Assembly (NCBI RefSeq): GCF_001854805.1
Contig: NZ_MBLO01000253.1
Coordinates: 6,176-66,688, forward strand
Source of the DNA: Pseudofrankia coriaricola
GTDB taxonomy: Bacteria; Actinomycetota; Actinomycetes; Frankiales; Frankiaceae
Direction: 5' to 3'
DNA: 60,513 bases
Shown here: one piece after another, positions 31,050 to 41,119 of the stretch
How the letters are laid out: every line of letters starts with the position of its first letter
How positions within the stretch are numbered: the stretch's first letter is position 1
Position numbers and translations under genes: made by a program
Notes under the pieces: generated by a model
Told to the model about the DNA's origin: nothing
The model's input: only the letters and a program-made list of their open reading frames with translations
The model's database searches: none

Positions 31050-32093
31050 TCAGAGGTCAGGGAAGAGGACAGCGGCGCCGGTGACGCGGTCGGCGGCAAG
31101 ATCCGCGAGGGCTCGGTCGGCGGCGGCGAGCGGGTAGGGCGTCACCGTCACCTCCAGCAGGTGACGGGCCGCGATCTCGAGGAACTCGGCGCCGTCGGCC
31201 CTGGTGTTCGCCGTGGTACTGCGCACCGAGCGTTCCTGGAACAGGTGGCGCTGGTAGTTCAGCGGGGGGACATCCGAGAGGTGGATCCCGGCGATGGACA
31301 GGGTGCCGCCACGGTCGAGCGCCTGGAGCGCGACCGGCACCAGCTCGCCGACCGGCGCGAACAGCACCGCCGCGTCGAGCGGCTCGGGCGGGGCGTCGTA
31401 GGCGCCGGTCGCCGAAGAGGCGCCGAGACTCAGCGCCAGCCGCTGGGCGTCCGCCGAACGCGTCATCACGTGCACGGTGGCTCCCTCGGCCCGTGCCACC
31501 TGGGCGGCAAGGTGCGCGGAGGCGCCGAAGCCGTAGATGCCGAGCCGTCCGCCCGGCGGCAGCTCCGCGCGCCGCAGCGCCCGGTAGCCGACGATCCCGG
31601 CGCACAGCAGTGGTGCGAGCTCGCCGTCGTCGTAGCCGGCCGGGAGCCGGTAGGCGTAGTCGGCGCTCACGACGGCGTACTGGGCATAGCCGCCGTCGGC
31701 GTCCCAACCGGTGTAGGTGGACGCGGGGCACAGGTTCTCCGCGCCGCGGCGGCAGTAGGCGCACGTGCCGTCCGTGCCTGCGAGCCAGGCGATGCCCAGC
31801 CGGCCATCCGGCCCGAGCCCCGGCCAGCGGGCCTCGATGTCGACACCGGGCCCGGCCTCGTCGAGCGTGCCGACGACCTCGTGGCCCGGAATGGTGAACG
31901 GACGCCGAGGCGCCAGATCACCCTCGGCGAGATGCAGGTCTGTCCGGCACACCCCACAGGCCTTCACACGCAACCGGACCTGCCCGTACCCAGGTTCGTG
32001 CACCGGCAGTTCGACCTGGCGCAGCGGCCCCGTGGCCGCCGGCCCCGGCCTCGCCACCTGCCAGCCCACCATCGTGTCCGCACCCGAGGTCAC
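31050..32093 (-). CDS. Zinc-dependent alcohol dehydrogenase, AdhA-type MDR protein
   Basis: 347 residues from GTG 32093 (GAGAGG nine bases upstream); ATG 32072 would give [11 protein letters not shown], nearer the usual family start. Catalytic zinc ligands are in [10 protein letters not shown] and [34 protein letters not shown] is the NAD-binding fold. [29 protein letters not shown] is characteristic of the AdhA group. The structural-zinc loop has only three of four Cys: where relatives have TCGRCRYC, this reads TDGTCAYC. It oxidises alcohols or reduces aldehydes; substrate unknown. Single gene. Confidence 0.88.
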   Translation of the reverse strand: MTSGADTMVGWQVARPGPAATGPLRQVELPVHEPGYGQVRLRVKACGVCRTDLHLAEGDLAPRRPFTIPGHEVVGTLDEAGPGVDIEARWPGLGPDGRLGIAWLAGTDGTCAYCRRGAENLCPASTYTGWDADGGYAQYAVVSADYAYRLPAGYDDGELAPLLCAGIVGYRALRRAELPPGGRLGIYGFGASAHLAAQVARAEGATVHVMTRSADAQRLALSLGASSATGAYDAPPEPLDAAVLFAPVGELVPVALQALDRGGTLSIAGIHLSDVPPLNYQRHLFQERSVRSTTANTRADGAEFLEIAARHLLEVTVTPYPLAAADRALADLAADRVTGAAVLFPDL

Positions 32094-32342
32094 GACCAAA
32101 GCCTCTCACCGCGCACGCTGTCCGTCCGTCCGAGCATCCACGCACGCAAGGGCACGAGGACGACAGACGGCACGCAACCAGACGACCGTCGCCGAACAGC
32201 GCAACCCAGCCAAGAGCCCGACGCCGGTCCGGGCCAGCCCGGCACTTTCTGGTCCGGCCCGGAACCAACGCAAGGAGCAGGGTCCCTGCCGGATCGGCGG
32301 AGCTTGCGGAGCCGATCTGGGAGGTTAGGCTCAGCGCCCGAT

Positions 32343-32389
32343 GTCTAAGCGCCGAGCGGTCGCGCAAGCGACCTCCGAGGCGCTTAGAC
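32343..32389 (-). terminator. Two-tier hairpin terminator of terD
   Basis: GTCTAAGCGCC (32343-32353) pairs with GGCGCTTAGAC (32379-32389). An inner stem GGTCGC-GCAA-GCGACC (32358-32373) has a GCAA tetraloop. The outer arm overlaps the terD stop codon (32384-32386), so the structure closes the transcript at once. Confidence 0.75.
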
Positions 32390-32968
32390 GCTCACCCCGT
32401 AGTCGCGTGCGAGGCCGGCGAGGTCGGTGTGGCCCTGGCCGACAGCGCGGAACTTCCAGTCGGCGCCGTTGCGGTACACCTCGCCGAAGATGACGACCGT
32501 TTCGGTCGAGTAGTCCTCGGACAGGTCGTACCGGACGAGCTCGGTGCCGTTCTGGTCGACGACGCGGATGTAGGCGTTGCGGACCTGGCCGAAGTTCTGG
32601 GCCCGGTTGACGGCGTCGTAGATGGACACCGGAACGACGATCTTGGCGGCGTCGGCCGGGACGAGGCCGAGATTGATGACGACCGACTCGTCGTCGCCCT
32701 CGCCTTCGCCGGTCCGGTTGTCGCCGGACAGCTCGATCGCGCCATCGGGCGACTTCAGGTTGTTGAAGAAGACGAAGTGCCCGTCCGTGACGACCTTGTT
32801 GCTCTCGCTGACGGCGATCGCCGACGCGTCAAGGTCGAACTCGGTGCCGGTGGTGGTGCGGGCATCCCAGCCGAGGCCGACGGTCAGCGCCGTGAGCTGC
32901 GGGTTGCCGGCGTCCGCCGCCGTCTTCGTCAGGCTGACGTTACCGCCTTTGGCGAGGCTGATGGCCAT
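32384..32968 (-). CDS. terD: TerD family calcium-binding stress protein
   Basis: 194 residues from ATG 32968. ISLAKGGNVSLTK at the N-terminus, LTVGLGWDARTTTGTEFDLDASA, then HFVFFNNLKSPDGAIELSGDNRTGEGEGDDE, VVPVSIYDAVNRAQNFGQVRNAYIRVVD and WKFRAVGQG form a complete TerD domain. Acidic loops bind calcium. The family gives tellurite and general stress resistance and is often multicopy in actinobacteria. Here it stands alone, so the symbol names the family, not a ter operon member. Confidence 0.93.
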   Translation of the reverse strand: MAISLAKGGNVSLTKTAADAGNPQLTALTVGLGWDARTTTGTEFDLDASAIAVSESNKVVTDGHFVFFNNLKSPDGAIELSGDNRTGEGEGDDESVVINLGLVPADAAKIVVPVSIYDAVNRAQNFGQVRNAYIRVVDQNGTELVRYDLSEDYSTETVVIFGEVYRNGADWKFRAVGQGHTDLAGLARDYGVSV

Positions 32969-33312
32969 GTATGAGTCCTTCCTGGCCGATCTGTTCCACA
33001 AGCATCGACGGCCATGACGGTGAGCAGCGCTGGTCGCGAACACCTTCGCACAATTCGTCCGGCCGATCAGCGGGCCCGTCGCGCGCCGGACAGCATGACC
33101 GGGCACCGGGACCACATCCGGGCACCTTCCACACCACATGACCACCGAAACCACACGGAGGCAACAACGTGGGCACCATCGTGGAACCGCCGGGGCCCGG
33201 CTGGCGAGGACCCGCCGGGCGCGCTGGAGAGACCGGGAGATGACGGATGTCATCGCGGGTTCGTGACGGTCATGACTGACGCGAGGATCGCCGTACCCAG
33301 CACCCTGCTGAC
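32969..33312. other. Divergent intergenic region between terD and the ABC operon
   Basis: About 340 bp with no supported gene; it should carry both promoters. No repeats or dyads stand out. Confidence 0.4.
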
Positions 33313-34512
33313 ATGCCCAGATTCAGTGCGTCGCGGCCGCCGCGAGACGAGCGCGCCGCCCATCAGGCCCGCGGCAGCGGCAGCGGCACCGGCACCGGCA
33401 CCGGCACCGCGGCGTCTTCCCCCGCCCCGGCACCATCCGCACCATCCGCGCGGTCATCCTCCGCGCCCTCCAGAGCGGGGTCGCCCGGCGCCGCGCCGAT
33501 CGTGCTCGACGGCGTCCACCGGGGCTACGGGGCGACGAAGGCCGTGGACGGTGTGAGCCTGGCCGTCCCCGCCGGCCAGGTCGTCGCGCTGCTCGGCCCG
33601 AACGGCGCCGGCAAGTCCACCACGATCGACATTCTGCTGGGCCTGACCAGGCCCGAGCGCGGCACGGTGAGCCTGTTCGGCCAGGAGCCTCGGCAGGCCT
33701 GCGCGAGCGGGCGGGTCGGGGCGATGCTGCAGAACGGGGGCCTGCTCCCCTATGCGACGGTCGGCGCGGTGCTCGACGCGCTGCGGGGGCTCTACCCTCG
33801 CCCGCTGCCCACCGCCGAGGCGCTGCGCCGCGCGGGCGCGACGGAACTCGCCGGTTCCCGCACCGAGCGGCTTTCCGGTGGCCAGCGCCAGCGGGTCCGG
33901 TTCGCGGCCGCGCTGCTGCCCGACCCCGACCTGCTGGTGCTCGACGAGCCGACGGCGGCGATGGACGTGGCCGCGCGGCTCGCGTTCTGGGCGGCGACGC
34001 GGGAGTGGGCGGCCGAGGGGCGCACCGTGCTGTTCGCGACCCATTACCTGGCCGAGGCCGACGACTTCGCCGACCGGATCGTGCTGCTGCGCGCCGGCAA
34101 GGTCGTCGCGGACGGCCCGACGACCGAGGTGAAGGGGCAGGTCGGCGGCCGGACGATCCGCGCGACGCTGCCCGGCGCCGAGACGGGCCGGCTCGCCGCG
34201 CTCGGCCCGCTGCCGGGTGTCACCAGGGCGGAGACCCGCGGCGAGACGATCGAGCTGACCTGCGCGGACAGCGACCGGGCGCTGCGGGCGCTGCTCGCCG
34301 CCGCCGCGGACGTCCGGGACATCGAGATCACGGGCGCCGGCCTGGAGGACGCCTTCGTCGCTCTGACCAGCGCGCCCGCGGGCCACGCCGCGCCAGCCCA
34401 GGCCGCGTCACTTCAAGGCACCGCATCACTTCAAGGCACCGCATCACCTCAAGGCACGTCGTCACCTCAAGGCACGTCACCCCAGGATTGGGCGAAGGAG
34501 ACCTCGCGATGA
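33313..34512 (+). CDS. ABC transporter ATP-binding protein (drug-export type)
   Basis: 399 residues if ATG 33313 is the start. The first 60 residues are low-complexity (Gly/Thr alternation, then Pro/Ala/Ser), so a later start is possible. The ATPase domain from IVLDGVHRGYGATKAVDGVSL contains LLGPNGAGKSTT (Walker A), the Q-loop MLQNG, LSGGQRQRVRFAAAL (signature), LLVLDEPTAAMD (Walker B) and the switch His in LFATHYLAEAD. A DUF4162-like C-terminal domain follows. The last 35 residues come from an 18-bp DNA repeat (TASLQG-like unit four times). It overlaps the permease gene by ATGA and is probably controlled by the kinase/regulator pair behind it. Confidence 0.93.
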   Translation: MPRFSASRPPRDERAAHQARGSGSGTGTGTGTAASSPAPAPSAPSARSSSAPSRAGSPGAAPIVLDGVHRGYGATKAVDGVSLAVPAGQVVALLGPNGAGKSTTIDILLGLTRPERGTVSLFGQEPRQACASGRVGAMLQNGGLLPYATVGAVLDALRGLYPRPLPTAEALRRAGATELAGSRTERLSGGQRQRVRFAAALLPDPDLLVLDEPTAAMDVAARLAFWAATREWAAEGRTVLFATHYLAEADDFADRIVLLRAGKVVADGPTTEVKGQVGGRTIRATLPGAETGRLAALGPLPGVTRAETRGETIELTCADSDRALRALLAAAADVRDIEITGAGLEDAFVALTSAPAGHAAPAQAASLQGTASLQGTASPQGTSSPQGTSPQDWAKETSR

Positions 34513-35255
34513 ACCCGGCTCTGCTGACCGCCCGCTATACCCGGTTCGAGATAGGCCGGATCTGGCGCAACCCGCGCTTCCTGATCTTCAGCGTGACGTT
34601 TCCGTTCATCATGTTCGCCGCCTTCACCTCGAGCGACGCCACCGACCGGCTTGGCGACATCACCGTCGGCCCATACGTCATGGTCAGCATGGCGACCTTC
34701 GGCGCGATGGTGTCCATCGTCGGCACCGCCGGGCGGATCGCGCTGGAGCGCGCAGGCGGCTGGAGCCGCCAGCTGCGGCTGACCGCGCTCACCGGCGGCC
34801 ACTACCTGCTCACCAAGGTGATCACTTCCTTCGCGCTGGCGCTGCCCGCGCTGGTCGTGGTGTTCGTCGAGGCAGACGCGCTCGGCCGCGCCAAGCTGCC
34901 GGTGCACACATACTTCGTCGTCGGCCTGTGGGTGCTGATCGGCATGGTGCCGCTGGCGGCGTTCGGGATCTGGCTGGGCTACCTGCTACGCGCCGACAAC
35001 GCGGCGCAGCTGTCCGGCGCGGTCTCCTCGCTGCTCGCGCTCGCCGGGGGCGTTTGGGTACCGGTCGAGCAGTTTCCCGACTGGATGGCCAAGATCGCGA
35101 AGGCGCTGCCGATGTACTGGACGGGCGACGCCGGCCGCGAGGTGATCGCCGGTAGCTGGCTCGGCTGGCACGGACTGGCCATCCTGGCGGTATGGACCGT
35201 GATACTCGGACGGCTCGCGGCGCGGGCCTACTCCCGTGACCAGCTGCGAGCCTGA
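34509..35255 (+). CDS. ABC transporter permease (ABC-2 type)
   Basis: 248 residues from ATG 34509, coupled to the ATPase by a 4-bp overlap. Six membrane segments: FLIFSVTFPFIMFAAF, YVMVSMATFGAMVSIVG, VITSFALALPALVVVFVE, TYFVVGLWVLIGMVPLAAFGIWLGYLL, LSGAVSSLLALAGGVWVPVEQFP and LAILAVWTVILGRLAA. ALPMYWTGDAGREVI between the last two is the usual periplasmic-side stretch of DrrB/YhfC-like exporters. The substrate is probably a drug or lipid; unknown. Confidence 0.9.
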   Translation: MNPALLTARYTRFEIGRIWRNPRFLIFSVTFPFIMFAAFTSSDATDRLGDITVGPYVMVSMATFGAMVSIVGTAGRIALERAGGWSRQLRLTALTGGHYLLTKVITSFALALPALVVVFVEADALGRAKLPVHTYFVVGLWVLIGMVPLAAFGIWLGYLLRADNAAQLSGAVSSLLALAGGVWVPVEQFPDWMAKIAKALPMYWTGDAGREVIAGSWLGWHGLAILAVWTVILGRLAARAYSRDQLRA

Positions 35256-35423
35256 CACCCGGACGGGCCCTCGGGGGCGTGAGGCTCCGCCATCGTCGAG
35301 CCCCGTTCGGCCTGACCCGCCGACGCGGTCCTCCAGGCCGCGGGACCACGAGCCCACCGACTGGCCGGCCCCGGTTCGCGGCCAGCGCGGCCAGGTGGCC
35401 GCCGACGGCGGAGGGCGACGAGC

Positions 35424-36773
35424 GTGACGGCGAGTACCGGCATGGCGATGAGCGAGACGGTGAGTGAGCCGTCGCAGGACACGCTCACCGCGATCCGGCG
35501 GTTCTTCTTCGAACCGATCCGGGGGCAGAATGCGTTCGGGCGTGAGGCCGGCGTCGGCCGGTGGCGGCGCACCGCGGCGATCTGGCTGGTCTACCTCGGC
35601 TACTCGGTCGGCGACCTGTTCTCGAATGACCACCCGCCGCGGATAGCGCTCGGGCTGATCCTGCTGGCCGCGTTCGCGTACCTCTACGTCGGCCCGCTGC
35701 CCCGGGCGATGTTCGGCGGGCCGCGGCGCTACCAGGCGACGGTGCTGGTCGGGATGCCCGGCATCACCGTTGTCTACCTGGTCGTGCTGGGCCGCAGCGG
35801 GCTGGTGATGCCGGTCTTCGACTCCGTCGCCTTCGCCATGCTGCTGCTCCCGGTGATCGGGCTGCCGGTCATCCTGGTGATGGCGGCCGCGGTCACCTGG
35901 CTGCCTCAGTACGTCCCGAGCTGGGACCTGCACGGCGAGCAGTGGTCGCTCTCCGGGCCGATCCTGCTCGTGGTCTTCGCTCTCTACGTGATGCGTACCG
36001 GGACTCGGCACCAGATCGAGCTGTTCCAGGCCCGCCGGGAGATAGAGCGGCTGGCCAAGGAGCAGGAGCGGCTGCGGATCAGTCGGGACATGCACGACCT
36101 GCTGGGGCACGCGCTGACGACGATCACGGTGAAGGCCGAGCTCGCGGCGAGGCTCGTCGGCCGCGACCCCGACAGGGCGGCGGCCGAGATGGCGCAGGTG
36201 GCGGCACTCGGCAGGGAGGGGCTCGCCGACGTGCGGGCGGCACTGGCCGGCTACCGGCCGGTGAGCCTGGCCGGCGAGCTGGCCGCCGCGCGGGAGGTGC
36301 TCAGCGCCGCGGGCATCCGCGCCCAGCTGCCGGCGGCCGTCGAGGAGGTTCCGGTCGAGCTGAGCGAGCTGTTCGGCTGGGTGCTGCGGGAGGGAGTGAC
36401 CAACGTCGTGCGGCACAGTGGCGCGCGATCCGTACAGGTAGCGCTGACGGGCAGGTCCATCGAGGTCGTCGACGACGGGCGCGGCCCCCTGCCGCGCGTC
36501 CCCGCGGGCCCGGCCGCGCCTGCCGGGCCTGCCGGGCCTGCCGCCCTCGTGCCGTCTGAGCGGACCGGAACCCACACGGCGCGGGCCGCCCCTGGCCATG
36601 GACTGGCGGGCCTCGCCGAGCGGGTCGCCGCCGCGGGCGGACGACTGGAGACCGGCTCCGCGCGGCCCGCGCCAGGCGACGCCGAGACGGACGCCGGCAC
36701 CGACGCTGACGCCGCCCCCGGCGCTGTGGGCGGGGGCAGCGGGTTCCGGCTGCGCGCGGTGGTGCCCGCATGA
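35424..36773 (+). CDS. Sensor histidine kinase, NarL-type (HisKA_3), DesK-like
   Basis: 449 residues from GTG 35424 with GGAG upstream; the in-frame ATG codons at 35442 and 35448 are alternatives. Five or so membrane helices (IWLVYLGYSVG to LLVVFALYVM) form the sensor part. The phosphoacceptor His lies in ISRDMHDLLGHALTTITVKAELAARL (about 225), and the ATPase domain has REGVTNVVRHSGA (N-box) and VVDDGRG (G1). A Pro/Ala/Gly insert separates this from GHGLAGLAERVAAAGG (G2). Domain plan and neighbours (ABC exporter before, LuxR-type regulator after) match DesK-DesR-like systems that control a nearby exporter. Confidence 0.92.
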   Translation: MTASTGMAMSETVSEPSQDTLTAIRRFFFEPIRGQNAFGREAGVGRWRRTAAIWLVYLGYSVGDLFSNDHPPRIALGLILLAAFAYLYVGPLPRAMFGGPRRYQATVLVGMPGITVVYLVVLGRSGLVMPVFDSVAFAMLLLPVIGLPVILVMAAAVTWLPQYVPSWDLHGEQWSLSGPILLVVFALYVMRTGTRHQIELFQARREIERLAKEQERLRISRDMHDLLGHALTTITVKAELAARLVGRDPDRAAAEMAQVAALGREGLADVRAALAGYRPVSLAGELAAAREVLSAAGIRAQLPAAVEEVPVELSELFGWVLREGVTNVVRHSGARSVQVALTGRSIEVVDDGRGPLPRVPAGPAAPAGPAGPAALVPSERTGTHTARAAPGHGLAGLAERVAAAGGRLETGSARPAPGDAETDAGTDADAAPGAVGGGSGFRLRAVVPA

Positions 36774-37375
36774 TCCGGGTGCTGCTCGCCGACGACCAGC
36801 ACCTCGTCCGCGGGGCGCTCGCGGCGCTGCTGTCGCTGGAGGACGACATGGAGGTCGTCGGGCAGGTCGGCCGCGGCGACGAGGTCGCGGCGGCCGTCGC
36901 CCAGCTGCTGCCCGACGTCGTGCTGATGGACGTCGAGATGCCCGGCATCGACGGGCTGGCCGCCGCGGGCACGGTGCGTGCCACCCGGCCGGCCAGCCGG
37001 GTGCTCATCGTCACCACCTTCGGGAGGGCCGGCTACCTGCGCCGGGCGATGGAGGCCGGCGCGCTGGGTTTTGTCGTCAAGGACGCACCGCCGGACGCGC
37101 TCGCGGACGCCGTGCGCAGGGTCGCCCGGGGCGAGCGGGTCGTCGACCCGACGCTCGCCGCCGCGACGCTCGCCACCGGGCCGAGCCCGCTCACCGCGCG
37201 CGAGCGGGATGTCCTCGTCGCGGCGCGCGACGGGGCGACCGTGGCCGACATCGCCGGCCGGCTGTTCCTGTCTGAGGGGACGGTCCGCAACTACCTGTCC
37301 GCCGCGATCGCCAAGACCGGCGCCCGCAACCGCATGGAGGCTCTGCGCGCCGCCGAGGAGTCCGGCTGGCTCTGA
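36770..37375 (+). CDS. LuxR/NarL-family response regulator
   Basis: 201 residues, ATGA overlap with the kinase gene. Receiver domain: acidic pair in LLADDQHLVR, phosphoacceptor Asp in VLMDVEMPG (about 54), Thr in IVTTFGR and Lys in FVVKDAPP. The C-terminal LuxR helix-turn-helix is LTARERDVLVAARDGATVADIAGRLFLSEGTVRNYLSAAIAKTGARNRMEA. It should be phosphorylated by the kinase and act on the exporter operon promoter. Confidence 0.94.
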   Translation: MIRVLLADDQHLVRGALAALLSLEDDMEVVGQVGRGDEVAAAVAQLLPDVVLMDVEMPGIDGLAAAGTVRATRPASRVLIVTTFGRAGYLRRAMEAGALGFVVKDAPPDALADAVRRVARGERVVDPTLAAATLATGPSPLTARERDVLVAARDGATVADIAGRLFLSEGTVRNYLSAAIAKTGARNRMEALRAAEESGWL

Positions 37376-37504
37376 CCAGCACCGATGCGTCCTTCCGGCC
37401 GCCGGCGCCATGGGGCCGCCGAGACCATTCCGGGGCTGGCGGGCCGGTGACGGTGGGCGAAAATCGGGTCGGGAACGGCGGCGGCACTCTGTAGCCTGAG
37501 GGGC

Positions 37505-38773
<1,269 letters not shown>

Positions 38774-38955
38774 GCCAACGCAGCCACCTCCCCGACCCAG
38801 ACCCAGCCGGGCCACCGCCACATGCGTCAGCCCGGAACCAGCCGGGGAGGGCGCTCCGCGCCCGACAGGCGGAGCGTCCGGCGGGCGCGCCAGCGCCCTT
38901 CCGGACGACCGCCACACCGTCGCCGTGACGGTGGTTATCGAGAGGAACTTCGGCC

Positions 38956-40029
38956 GTGGCCGACGAGACCGCCCATCGCCCTACCCTTGCCATCGTCGGC
39001 GCGACCGGAGCCGTGGGCACCGTCATGCTGTCGCTGCTGGACGAGCGCCCGGACATCTGGGGTGAGATCCGCCTGATCGCCTCGGCCCGCTCGGCGGGGC
39101 GGACGCTGCGGGTACGCGGCGAGGACGTGGTCGTCCAGGCACTCGCGCCCGAGGTCTTCGACGGTGTCGACATCGCGATGTTCGATGTGCCCGACGAGAT
39201 CTCCGCCCAGTGGGCGCCGGTCGCCGCCGAGCGCGGGGCGATCGCCGTCGACAACTCCGGCGCGTTCCGGATGGACGCGGACGTGCCGCTGGTCGTCCCC
39301 GAGGTCAACGCCGACGCGCTCGCCGACACGCCACGCGGGATCATCGCCAACCCGAACTGCACGACGCTGTCGATGATCGTCGCGATCGGGGCGCTGCACC
39401 GCGAGTTCGGCCTCGAGTCGCTGTTCGCCACGTCCTACCAGGCGGCCAGCGGCGCTGGCCAGGCCGGCATCGACGCGCTCTACGACCAGTTGGCCGTCGT
39501 CGGTGGCCGCCGAGACCTCGGCCAGGCCGCCGGCGACGTACGCAAGGCCCTCGGTGAGGACGCCCTCGGGCCGTTCCCGGCTCCGCTCGCGCTCAACGTG
39601 GTCCCGTGGGCCGGCTCGCTCAAGGACGGCGGCTGGTCCTCGGAGGAGATGAAGATCCGCAACGAGTCACGCAAGATTCTCGGACTGCCGGGTCTACGCG
39701 TCTCGGCCACCTGCGTGCGGGTTCCGGTCATCACCACCCACGCGGTGGCGGTGCATGCCCGGTTCGCCCGCCCGGTCGGCGCCGCCGAGGCTCGCGCCGT
39801 GCTCGTCGGTGCGCCCGGGATCGCCGTCGTGGACGACCCGGCGGCCGGCGAGTTCCCGATGCCGGCGGACGTCGTCGGGACCGACCCCACCTGGGTGGGC
39901 CGAATCCGCCAGTCGCCGGACGACCCGAACGAGGTGGCGCTTTTCGTGTGCGGCGACAACCTCCGCAAGGGAGCCGCTCTGAACACCCTGCAGATCGCGG
40001 AGACCCTCGTCGGCCGCGGCCTGCGCTAA
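38956..40029 (+). CDS. asd: Aspartate-semialdehyde dehydrogenase
   Basis: 357 residues from GTG 38956. Reduces aspartyl phosphate made by LysC. LAIVGATGAVGTVMLSLL is the NADP loop, NSGAFRMD and NPNCTTLSMIVAIGALH carry the phosphate site and the catalytic Cys (about 136), and RVPVITTHAVAVHA has the active-site His. The order lysC-asd is conserved; the 180-bp gap between them may contain a separate promoter. Length is normal. Confidence 0.95.
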   Translation: MADETAHRPTLAIVGATGAVGTVMLSLLDERPDIWGEIRLIASARSAGRTLRVRGEDVVVQALAPEVFDGVDIAMFDVPDEISAQWAPVAAERGAIAVDNSGAFRMDADVPLVVPEVNADALADTPRGIIANPNCTTLSMIVAIGALHREFGLESLFATSYQAASGAGQAGIDALYDQLAVVGGRRDLGQAAGDVRKALGEDALGPFPAPLALNVVPWAGSLKDGGWSSEEMKIRNESRKILGLPGLRVSATCVRVPVITTHAVAVHARFARPVGAAEARAVLVGAPGIAVVDDPAAGEFPMPADVVGTDPTWVGRIRQSPDDPNEVALFVCGDNLRKGAALNTLQIAETLVGRGLR

Positions 40030-40325
40030 CCCCGTTCGCCCGGCACGACGGTTTACCGAACAACGGTTGCGAATACAAATACCGGAGCGCGTCGGGCGCA
40101 ACGGAAAACATCCAGCGAAGCATCCGGTCTCGTTCGGGCTCGCGGTATCCAGTGGCCGGCACAATCACGCCGGCCACTGGGACCAGCATGCCCTAGAACG
40201 CTCTTCGGTAGCGATCGCCGCCATGCGCCGTTGACGGTCTGGCGCCCTGCCCCGCGGGCAGTTCCGACCGGCCCTTCCGCCCACCGGCCAGGCGGGTGGA
40301 AGGGCCGAAGCCCACCGCACAAAGC

Positions 40326-40359
40326 GATCAGCCCGCCTCCCCGGGGAGACGGGCTGATC
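40326..40359. terminator. Hairpin between convergent asd and csp genes
   Basis: GATCAGCCCG (40326-40335) pairs perfectly with CGGGCTGATC (40350-40359); the loop contains the palindrome TCCCCGGGGA, so the structure is very stable. No T-tract. A bidirectional terminator is likely. Confidence 0.6.
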
Positions 40360-40384
40360 GTGGTCGAGGACTGAGCCCTAGATC

Positions 40385-40430
40385 GAGCCAAGCCCGACAT
40401 CGGGGTCCGGGGTCACCCCTGGAGCAGTAT
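40385..40430 (+). repeat. Decayed copy of the G/C-dyad repeat
   Basis: AAGCCCGACATCGGGGTCCG then GGGTCACCCCTGGAGCAG aligns with the family core seen at 20656, 27591 and 28155, with shortened G-runs. Confidence 0.6.
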
Positions 40431-40499
40431 GCAGAGCGGGCCACCGGGGAAGCTGCCCGGAGGGCAACGACCAGGGTGGCCCGTCGAGGTCTGCGTGGC

Positions 40500-40703
40500 T
40501 CAGATGGCGTGGACCGCGTCGGCCTGCGGCCCCTTCTGACCCTGGGTCACCTGGAACTCGACCCGCTGGCCCTCCTCAAGGGACTTGTAGCCGTCCATGT
40601 CGATGGCGCTGTAGTGGACGAAGACGTCGGAGCCGCCGCCGTCCACAGAGATGAAGCCGAAGCCCTTTTCCGAGTTGAACCACTTGACCGTGCCCTGAGC
40701 CAC
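40500..40703 (-). CDS. Cold-shock protein, CspA family
   Basis: 67 residues from ATG 40703 with AGGAG about eight bases upstream. RNP1 KGFGFI and RNP2 VFVHYSAI are intact in a full five-strand OB fold ([51 protein letters not shown]). It binds single-stranded RNA and DNA as a chaperone. Length and sequence match the constitutive actinobacterial Csp type. Confidence 0.95.
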   Translation of the reverse strand: MAQGTVKWFNSEKGFGFISVDGGGSDVFVHYSAIDMDGYKSLEEGQRVEFQVTQGQKGPQADAVHAI

Positions 40704-41119
40704 GTGCCGTTCTCCTTGCTGGTGCAGTCAGGGCCCGCACCGCGCGGACCCCGGGCCATTCGCCGGCGAGACATTTCATCACCGGTTCAGTTCCGCAGCG
40801 TCTCGGTTGAGACACGCACCGAACTGCTGCCAAGCACGACGGTACACGCCGAGGGGCGCGTGCGGGAGCCCTCCGGGCCAGGAAGTCCACTTCATCCGCC
40901 GGTAACAAGCCGACGCCCACGCACGCTCCGATGCCCATATCGCATCCGTCCCAATCGGTCGAGACCACGCGCCGGCATGACGAAACGACACGCCCGGACA
41001 CAAACCAGCCACTGGCCGTAGGTGATATAAGTCACCTACTATAGTCCCGGGCGAGCGCCCGGGCCATTGATCTCCACAACCGTGTGGCACTTCGTCAGGC
41101 CGCCAGGCGGGGGCCAATG
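40704..41119. other. Intergenic region upstream of csp
   Basis: About 415 bp with no supported gene; likely a long 5' region for csp. The dyad at 41018-41039 lies 315 bp before csp, and a GC hairpin (CCCGGGC/GCCCGGG, 41046-41063) stands beside it. Confidence 0.5.
41018..41039. promoter_or_regulatory. AT-centred 22-bp dyad, candidate operator
   Basis: GTAGGTGA-TATAAG-TCACCTAC is a perfect 8-bp inverted repeat with a 6-bp AT-rich centre, followed by TATAGT. The size and spacing are those of a homodimeric repressor site. No adjacent regulator gene is present. Confidence 0.5.

Larger units (their letters stand above)
40030..40499. other. Intergenic region between asd and csp with a hairpin and a repeat copy
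   Basis: No supported gene. The left part (40060-40170) is unusually AT-rich for this genome. A strong hairpin (40326-40359) and a decayed G/C-dyad repeat (40385-40430) are listed separately. Confidence 0.5.
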
